Source: Metridium senile
Taxonomy: Eukaryota; Cnidaria; Anthozoa; Actiniaria; Metridiidae
Assembly: GCA_949775045.1 (NCBI GenBank)
Contig: OX459101.1
Coordinates: 11,954,347-12,018,346, forward strand
Direction of reading: 5' to 3'
Length of the DNA stretch: 64,000 bases
The position numbers and the translations under genes were made by a program. Positions within the stretch are counted from its first letter, which is position 1; each line of letters begins with the position of its first letter. Below the pieces are notes generated by a model. The model was not told the DNA's origin. It ran no database searches and saw only the letters and a program-made list of their open reading frames with translations. Shown here in pieces: positions 56,458 through 64,000 of the stretch.

Positions 56458-58890
56458 AATGGATAAACAAGCTGAAAAAGATCCTCGCCCATCGGATACT
56501 GCCACTGCTCAACGTTTTGTTGCGTTGACTGATGAGGAACGAAATAAATTACTGGAAAACAGCGAGTCTGTGACACTTTTCAAAGGTAAACATTTAACTT
56601 ATTTCAAATTTAACACTTGAAAATTTACATTTTAAGATAGAAAAAAGAAATGATTGATAATATAATGATATGATAGAATCCAAGGTTTTTTAAGGTTATA
56701 TTTTCAAAACAAGTAAAAAGCTTTTAAAGCAATGGAAAAAAACTGCTGCACCTCACCAAATCGCTGCACCTCAACACTCAGATCCGCTATGACTGGAAGC
56801 AATGAGGTGATAACCAATAGCGTCACAAGAACGATTTTCCCGACAATTTGAAATGTGTACTTTTTTGTAATAAAATGATAGATATTGATGCGAAATTCAT
56901 TCTAAACAAAATATACATGTGAAATAATTCTCAAATTAACACATCGCATGATCTCTCTGCAATAACAAAAATATTTTTTGCACCAAGCTATAACATATGC
57001 AAATGAGTATGCGCTTGTCGAAAATAACTCAACAAAGTTTATTCTATAATTATAAAATTACCTTAAGAGCAAGCCTGATGTTTATGGTAGAAATATGTCA
57101 AACAAGTAAACGACAAATACATCCTGAAGTATTATAGAAATCAAGGCTTTGTAACTAGAGTAAATACACGAAATACGAAATGTTGACAAAAATTCAATTC
57201 ATTTTTTTGACGTGTCGAATCTGTAAACAAAAAATTGAATTTTACACTGTTCCCGATCATCAAGGTCGATCATCATCAAATTTGCACTAAGTTGTTGAAG
57301 ATAAAGTAAAGTTTTTGTTCCATCGAAATTTGACAACTGAAAAACCAGTTTTAATACATTATTTTTAACAAATTTTACTGATATCAGAAATTAACGCTAA
57401 ATGGTTACACATAGTCGTGGGAAATAAAATCATCAAAAACAAATCTGTAAGACTCTCCTTTACTGATTTACCTCCACAAACGTATAGTTATGTGGCTTAT
57501 ATACTGAATTTTAATCGCATTTTTTGTTAAAAGACCGCTAAATAGGTGCAATATTGCAATAACCGCTAAAGTCAGCTAATAAATGTGACGGGTTACACAC
57601 AAATGTACACTCCCATTCATTTCTATGTATTCAAATTGATCCGTATAAACTTACACTGAGTACTATATTCTTTTACATATAGTAAAAACCAATCTCCCTT
57701 TTCACTATTAGTAGAAAAAAATCCTATTCTAGCAGCACTTAGCTTCCAATAATAAATATTTATTTTGAACACACGGCTAAATTTGATGTGGGTATCACCT
57801 CATTGCTTCAAGTCCTATATGAGTGAATTGAAGAAAAGCAATTTGTTGACAACTATTACAAGTTAAAACGGAAACAAAAACACAAAGAAAAGACAAACAA
57901 AACTTAAACCAACCAAATAAACAACCAAATAAATACAAAAATGAAGTATGTTTATTTAGAGTCTCAGTATTTAACAATAACAACAACTAAAAACACTGTG
58001 CTTTTTGAATGATTTAAAAGAACATTTTTAACACATTTTTAGTTACTTAAACCTGTTAATTGTATGTGAAAAGCTTCAATTTTTAGCTTTTCATTCATGA
58101 TATTTTGAAAGAAAGAAAGACCTGGAAGTCATGACGGACGAAGAGCTTGACGTGTCTCTCTGTGAGTTGTATACAGAAGTAAAGACACAGAAAGGACAAG
58201 AATACAGTAAATCCTCCTTGATATCGATGAGGCATGCTATAGAGCGATATCTAAACAACCCACCTTTCAAGAGAGAAATACAGCTCTCTTAAGCAAAATT
58301 CTCTTTGTCAACAGAATGCTCAGTGCAAAACTAAAATATATCAAGCGTCAAGGGAAGCAAATCATCCAGCACAAAACAAGTATTTCCCTCGGAGATCTTC
58401 TTTTGCTAAAATCCAGTCCAGCATTAGAGCTATCCAGCCCTCTCAGTCTCTTGAGAAGTTTTTGGTTCAACGTGGTTTTGTTTTGGTGTCAAAGAGGTCG
58501 AGAAGGACAGAAAGAAATGAAGCCAGAGAGTTTTGAATTTGAAGATGATGAAGAGGGGCGGTGTTTTGTCACCATGACTCATGATGAAATAGCAAAGAAC
58601 CATCAAGGCGGTGTTCAAGAGCAGCAAACTTATGAAAAACATGGTCGATGATGTATGAAACCGATAGTCCAACAGATGGCTACAAAGCACTAAAGCTATA
58701 CATTTCCAACTCAATCTTTCAACCCTTTTTCAATACCCTCGAAGAGATTGGAGTCTTGAGAAAGCGAACGAAGGCTGTTGGTATGAAAATCGCCTGCTTG
58801 GAATTAACACGCTAGGAATTATGATGAAACAGATCAGCAGTGAGGCCAAACTATCAAAGATCTATACTAATCATTGTATCCTGGCCACAG
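56458..58890 (+). pseudogene. Decayed Crypton-type tyrosine recombinase (DUF3504-like) gene
   Basis: Exon 1 (56458-56585) encodes MDKQAEKDPRPSDTATAQRF then LTDEERNKLLENSESVTLFK before GTAAAC. After a 1.5-kb intron, exon 2 (from about 58101) reads KDLEVMTDEELDVSLCELYT, YSKSSLISMRHAIERYL, then after a stop at 58290 MLSAKLKYIKRQGKQIIQHK, FWCQRGREGQKEMKPESFEF and VTMTHDEIAKNHQGG. The last pieces are LGIMMKQISSEAKLSKIYTN and HCILATAIT. In the family the final motif is normally HCxRATAIT, so the second catalytic Arg has become Leu, and the Tyr segment is missing. Several stops and frameshifts occur at 58648-58800. Related to KIAA1958/ZMYM-type proteins. It cannot recombine DNA. Confidence 0.7.
56796..57809. 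mobile_element. ~1.0-kb TIR insertion in the intron of the Crypton-like gene
   Basis: GAAGCAATGAGGTGATAACC (56796) is matched by GGTATCACCTCATTGCTTC ending at 57809, near-perfect over about 19 bp. No coding frame is inside. The target duplication is not clear. Confidence 0.6.
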
Positions 58891-61008
58891 CCATTACTGT
58901 ATGAGGGAGAAATAATAAAGAAAGAGTTTACTGTAGAAGGTAGAAAATATCCCCTAGAAGAGAATTCCAGGAATCAACAGGGCTGTCAGTTGATGTGCAA
59001 ACTGAAGTTGAGAAACCTGAAGTTTATATAATTGCACGTTGTGGTGGCACTGAAACCGAACAACTAACCTACACTGAGACAAAGTGTGAATGTCTAAAGA
59101 ATTTAGGCACCCTATTGAATATTGAAATAGAAGAAAATGTTAAAATAACACTTAGTACAAAATGAGGTTCTTCAAGGGGGATGGACCAGCCGTGGCATTT
59201 GAAGTTGGTCAGCAAAAGGGTGGAAACTACTTTTGCTCTGCTTGCGGCATGCACTTCATTATGAGCAATGATCCAGAACATTTTTTCAGATGCCCACATG
59301 CATCAATTGCTGACCGTCAAAAGGTTGTCACTAAAAGCCCTCAAGGCAAAGACCGGTCTATAGACCAAAGGCCAAAACCATTTGAGGGTCTCACAAAAGA
59401 ACAGCTAAAAGATGAACTAAGAAAAAGGTGCCTCCTATTCAGTGAGACCCTTGTTAAGGATGACTATGAGAAAGAATTGAAGGAAGAGCTGAAAGGCATA
59501 CAGAGAGTTCCTGCACTACTTTTCCTCAGCCCTACTATAGACCTTGAAGAACTAAGCCTCCAGTCTTATGAACACCTAACCTGTGAACCTATGCATGATG
59601 TGTCAAATCACATCACAAACATCCATAAAGAAATTCCTGGCCATCTTAATAAAGATCAGACCTCTCTCTTTGAGAATATAATGGAACTCACACTGAGGGG
59701 TAAAGAAATTAAAAGAGCATGTGACAACAGAGCTGCAATAGTTATATTTGCACAACAACTACAAGGACACGTGTCAAAAGAATTACAAATTCATCTAACT
59801 TTTCGAAAAATGTATGGCAAGTACTTACATAATCTTCTTTCCCATGCACCACAGCAACTCAGAATCATTTCTGGAGCTTCTTCTAATGCTGAAAATGAAG
59901 AAAGAATGTTTAGTACAATAACAAGTATTACACAGTCAACATCAAGTAACAAACCAGGGCACATAATTGGAAATGTTTCTTCGCATTCAAGCAGAGCAGA
60001 AACTTGGTAATTTTGAGACACCCATCAACACAGACACTCAAACCTCATCAGCTTTAACAGCAGCAACACACAAACTTCCAAACACAGCATCCAATAAAGA
60101 TTTCATTGCCAATAAGAAACACTCACGATGGTACCAGGCCCACCTAGAGCGCATCAGTGATTATATATTGCCAGGAGAAGGTGTTTGGTGGAAGAGTGAC
60201 GCTGAGGGTGGAGTGGAATTTTTTGACTCTGACAAAGAACCAGATGTTAAGGAAGAAGGACCAAAACTTCACCATTTCAGATCATCATCTCTGAAACAGG
60301 AGGAATCCTATCTCTCTTCCTGCTGGGAAAACTGCCTTCAGTCAAAAATATCTATTCTGGATCTACGTACCCAATAAAAGTGGAGGTGTGGATCGTTTGC
60401 AATCGTCACTCTGCCAGGAACCAGAAACCACACCAGTCACAATACAATTGCCTAACAGATATGCTAAACCATTTGAGAATGAAGTAGATCTATGTGAAGA
60501 AGGGGAGGAGGAACACAAAGAAATAGGAACAAAAGGAGAAGAAGAAGAAGAAGGGGTGATTAGCATAGCTGAAATAGATGCAACGTCTGAACATGATATG
60601 CCAACTGCTTCAACTCAACAAGTCAACCCTCATTCATTTGATAGCACTAAACCTCAAATTGAACACCCTTTAAAAACACGCTTGGCAAAGACAGTACAAT
60701 TTGTACTAGGTCCAACAGAAGAAGTCCTCAGATTTTATTCAGCCCGTCATGCCCTCAGACAATCACCGAACCAGCCCTATCTAATACCCAACTACGAGAC
60801 TGCCTTATCTCGTGTTTCAACAAAGGTACTTTCAACACGTTCAATTCTTAAAAAGCAGCTGAGGGATTGGGAAAGAGAGAGATTTATTGACAGTGATTTT
60901 CAAATGGATTCATATGATAAACTGCAGCAAGATCCTGCCATATCATCATGTCTCAAGAAACTGAGGTTTGCTGAAACGTTATTGAAAGAGTGGTATATAA
61001 ATTTGTAA
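58890..61008 (+). pseudogene. Broken copy of a multicopy cnidarian-type protein gene (MRFFKGDGPA family)
   Basis: A lead segment around 58980-59160 (ESTGLSVDVQTEVEKPEVYI, ECLKNLGTLLNIEIEE) runs into MRFFKGDGPAVAFEVGQQKG at 59162 and a zinc-like FCSACGMHF...FRCPH. Then come GIQRVPALLFLSPT, CEPMHDVSNHITNI and KMYGKYLHNLLSHAPQQLR. The frame shifts near 59970 into FLRIQAEQKLG and ends with HLERISDYILPGEGVWWKS and LHHFRSSSLK. It shifts again near 60365 into VPNKSGGVDRLQSSLCQ and runs to a TAA at 61008. I have seen this family repeatedly in coral and anemone genomes; its function is unknown to me and a transposon origin is probable. Two frameshifts in about 1.85 kb and no obvious introns suggest recent decay. 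Confidence 0.65.
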
Positions 61009-61009
61009 A

Positions 61010-63100
61010 TACTCTAGGAGCGCATGAAAAATAAACTCTTTAAAACATAATTATTTAAAGCATTGTTAGAGTGAAATGATTATTAAACCCATTTGTTTTG
61101 ACAGTACACAATGTTTTGTTTTGTTAATTAAATTTAGCCATATGTTGGATAGAAACCTATGACAATAGGTTTCATAACTATCTCCCTCAGTATTTATAAT
61201 GGTAATTGAACTAAGTGGAGTGCAATTTGGTCTGATATCAAACGCGCGATGACAAAATCGTGATTTGTAATCGCAAGTTTGATATCAGACCAAAATTGCA
61301 CGACACGAAGTAAAATTATCACTTTATTATATCCATTTTGAAATCCAACTATAGTTTAAAGCATGCTTCTATTGATTTTTTTTTCAATACCGGAAACGGA
61401 AATGCTCCTTTTACATTGAAAATGTCATGTGACAGGTCGTTTGCAAGTTTGACAAGTGATCACTAGTTTGCTTGTTAGCTCAAAAATCCTGCAAATTTGG
61501 AGAAATTTATAGTTTAATCTTCAACATCTGACTCAATAAGGTACGCTTTTTGTGTCTTCTGTAGCTGTGGAGATATTCAGGACTAATCTTGGTTTATTTC
61601 GAGAACTAACTTGATCGTACACATGTGTGGAATGGCGTGGAGCTCAGCAAAACCGGCACACGAAACTGTACATTATAAACAAGCAAGATTTGGTTAAAGT
61701 TAAAGCCATCAGTTCCTTCAAACTACAAATTAGAATCAAAAACAATGTTTTTAGTTCATCTGGAATTGTTTTTGGAGCTGAGAACATGCTTTTGGACGTA
61801 AAACATTGTCCAAGAAATTGCTAACACAGAAGTGACAGTCCCTAGCACTTGTGAATTCCGAGCTCATATCAATGACTCGTACAAGTAGAAAACCGTTTCT
61901 TTTCCTTCAAATAAAACTAACATGGAACTTTGCATTCTTCTGGTGGATTCAAGCTTGTAATTGTAAGGATTCCCTAAAGTTGTCTACTTTGGCAGAGAAC
62001 TAACTGAGGAGGCATTTTGATGATGTAGACATTCAAAATGGCGGAATGTGTTTACTGTTTTGAAAAAGTTTGTTTACTGTTTTATTTACCGTCAAAGTGT
62101 TTTTATGGAGAGCAGATGACTTCTGTTTGAATTTTTCCTCGATTTAAATTGCTTGAATTCATTCAAACATATTCTTCGTGGCATGACTCTTGATATTTTG
62201 CAAGTTTTTGTGTAGTCTACTGTGTGGTTTTCTCGCTGGACGTCAGGATCGTTCGGACTATTAACATCCACAATTTGATAGGAAATTAGCCACATTTTCG
62301 TCCAAATAGACAACAAATAATGGGAAATCAGTTTCTATAGCAGTACTTTGACGTCAAGGATGCTTTGAGATTATCTAAGTACTGTAAGTTATTGAATTAA
62401 TTAATTATTCATGATTTTGGACATAATTCATAAATATTTTCTCCAAAACTGTAACAAAACAGAAAACTGACATTTTTTTTCATTTTATTTACTTTCATCT
62501 GATTGGTTAGTTTGATAGTTTCCTGTAAATCTCATTGGTTGTTCAAATTGGTGCGATTCGGAGTCAAAATGGTGCGATTCGGACTCAAAATAGTGCGATT
62601 CGTGCTTGAATCACTCTGCTGAGAGCCAATCAGATTGCAGGATTTGCTAGTGATTTCAAAATGGATATAATAAACTATGTTAACTTCATAGAAGCCATTT
62701 GAGAAATTATATTGTAAACAAATAATTTGTTAAACAGATGTAAGTACATCACTTGTATATATAAAAAAATAGTACAATTGACCTTAGCAAAATGGACACA
62801 TCAAGTTGGTTTTATATTTTATTATTCCATTATTAATTGATTTTTATTGATATAATATTTTTATTTTATTAATTTACTTTTTTAATAATATTTATATTCT
62901 ATTTATTTTACATTGTAAAAAGCATTGATACCATGTAATTATGCGTTTTTAAGAATTAAATTATCATTATTATTATTATATAATTATGTACTTGCTTGCA
63001 CAATCAAAGGAATGATACTAGTAAAATCTTATTCAATATTTGTAAGTAGGTACGTATTTCAAAAATTCCTTCATATACTTGACTATTGAACCCTTTTTTA
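61010..63100. other. Non-genic stretch with small repeats
   Basis: No gene supported. 61220-61301 is a hairpin MITE (GTGCAATTTGGTCTGATATC against GATATCAGACCAAAATTGCAC-type sequence). 62550-62610 has three copies of a ~21-bp unit around GTGCGATTCGGACTCAAAAT. Confidence 0.55.
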
Positions 63101-63109
63101 TAGACGTCC

Positions 63110-63285
63110 ATTTTTTTTTTAATCTATAGGGGAAGTTTATCAATTGGGACGAAAGTCCTGTAGCTTCTACATGTCACAAAATTAGTTTTATCATTAACTG
63201 CTTCTCGTTCTATTTTATTTTAACTACATTATATATATTGTGACAAATAAAAATAAATATATGAATAAAATAAAATAAAAACATA
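63110..63285 (+). repeat. 3' end of a LINE-type retrotransposon
   Basis: ATTGGGACGAAAGTCCTGTA at 63137 is followed by TTTTAACTACATTATATATA and TTGTGACAAATAAAAATAAA with an A-rich tail. This tail type matches the minus-strand copy at 8858-8910. No coding part. Confidence 0.45.
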
Positions 63286-63388
63286 CAAGTAGTTAAAGCT
63301 TAATTTATTATTGATAATATCTACTGGTATCTGTATAGTTGTAAAGGAATTGGAGGAAAACCATGGAGTTTATACGGTGTTTCAGCAG

Positions 63389-64000
63389 ACTTGTATGGAC
63401 TGTGGGTAGAGGGCAGAACTTTTCTCTGCGGGTGTACATACATCCAGCAATGGGTGTATACGGGATTATACAGACGATGATGAATTTATTTGCCCCCATT
63501 GTCCGGAAAAGACGGATGAAAAATGTGCAGGTATACTGTGAAAGGCAGATATTTTTGATAGTAAATTTAGTAATAATTCAAACAATTAGCAATATATATT
63601 AAAGAGCCATTATCAACCTGAATGCTTTGCGGCCGTTTGTTTTTGTTTCCAAAAGTTATATCCACTGAATATTCAAACAAATGATTAAAATTTACTTCTA
63701 TTACTAATATATCAAATAGAAAATATATCCTAAGATGACCAATACTTGGCAGATGGTTTCGGACTGAGTGAAACTTACTAAGTTGGAACCAAGATGTTAG
63801 ATTTTCCGTATACAACAACTTGTGACGAGGTGCACAAAGCATTGGGGATGATAATGGCTCTTTAAAAGGAATTTCAATCCAAAATCAAGCACTAGATGCT
63901 TCTGCAACCATGAATCTTATATTTTTATATATATATATTTAGGCGCTACCTCATCAGACTCTCAATCACTTGCATCTACATCAACCAAGACAGCGAAAGC
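63389..64000 (+). CDS. Two exons of an unrecognised zinc-ribbon-like protein, runs off the right edge
   Basis: Exon 63389-63530 follows a TTTCAGCAG acceptor and reads TCMDCG, a TAG, then DYTDDDEFICPHCPEKTDEK before GTATAC. The next exon starts at 63943 after TATTTAG and, in matching phase, reads GATSSDSQSLASTSTKTAKA up to the window end. C-x2-C pairs in the first exon suggest a zinc ribbon. The in-frame TAG at 63404 may be a mutation or mean that the exon starts later. The intron holds a TTAA MITE. Upstream exons were not found, so this is partial and may be a broken TE gene. Confidence 0.4.
63603..63861. mobile_element. 259-bp MITE with TTAA target duplication
   Basis: Ends AGAGCCATTATCAACCTGAA and its near-complement ending TGATAATGGCTCT, with TTAA at 63599-63602 and 63862-63865. 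The adjacent ATGCTTTGCGGCCGTTTGTT is shared with the 752-bp MITE at 2478-3229, so the two are relatives. Confidence 0.85.

Noticed and set aside
56528..56545. CTGATGAGGAACGAAA, similar to a hammerhead core
   Set aside because: There is no stem II between CTGATGA and GAAA, and the stretch codes for LTDEERNK of the Crypton-like gene.

Overview
The window reads as intergenic or intron-poor DNA from an AT-rich animal genome, most likely a cnidarian. GT-AG introns of a few hundred bases, THAP and Kolobok transposases, many palindromic MITEs, tRNA-derived repeats, non-LTR and Penelope-like fragments and several protein families that I know mainly from corals and anemones all point that way. The species cannot be named from this sequence. 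I see no rRNA, CRISPR array or bacterial-style operon. Nearly every protein-coding signal belongs to a transposable element. The one possible non-TE gene is an intronless 259-codon ORF at 16930-17709.

Layout. 1-2090 is a large imperfect inverted repeat with 21-bp tandem repeats. 2433-3720 (-) is a gene fragment split by a TTAA-flanked MITE. 5000-9300 is a mosaic of short repeats. 9454-15125 is a 5.7-kb terminal-inverted-repeat (TIR) element with a near-perfect 9-bp target duplication and no recognisable protein. 16279-17945 holds the intronless ORF, a TATA box and three copies of a ~150-bp repeat. 18472-22078 is a decayed THAP/Kolobok transposase gene hit by a LINE and a tRNA-like repeat. 22083-23818 is a run of microsatellites and palindromes. 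23884-30315 is a 6.4-kb element flanked by TA that carries an apparently intact four-exon transposase-like gene (1015 aa, minus strand).

34680-52540 is a nest of three elements. The outer one has TTAA at both ends, ~100-bp TIRs, a decayed P2X7-intracellular-domain-like gene at its left end and a decayed THAP gene at its right end. A 4.7-kb element with 35-bp perfect TIRs (36511-41176) and a 9.4-kb element with a perfect 9-bp target duplication (42979-52380) have inserted into it. The 9.4-kb element is the most striking object here. It carries two convergent, apparently intact genes: a seven-exon DUF6589 protein (1079 aa, probable transposase) and a three-exon RecQ-like helicase (596 aa). This layout fits the helicase-encoding branch of Academ transposons (AcademH) as I remember it.

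To the right lie remnants: a HECT E3-like gene with a 66-bp Thr/Pro/Ser repeat (54348-56072), a Crypton-type tyrosine recombinase gene that has lost a catalytic Arg (56458-58890), a broken multicopy cnidarian-type protein gene (58890-61008), and two exons running off the right edge. All gene models were spliced by eye from reading frames and GT-AG sites. Family names come from memory of conserved motifs, with no database search.
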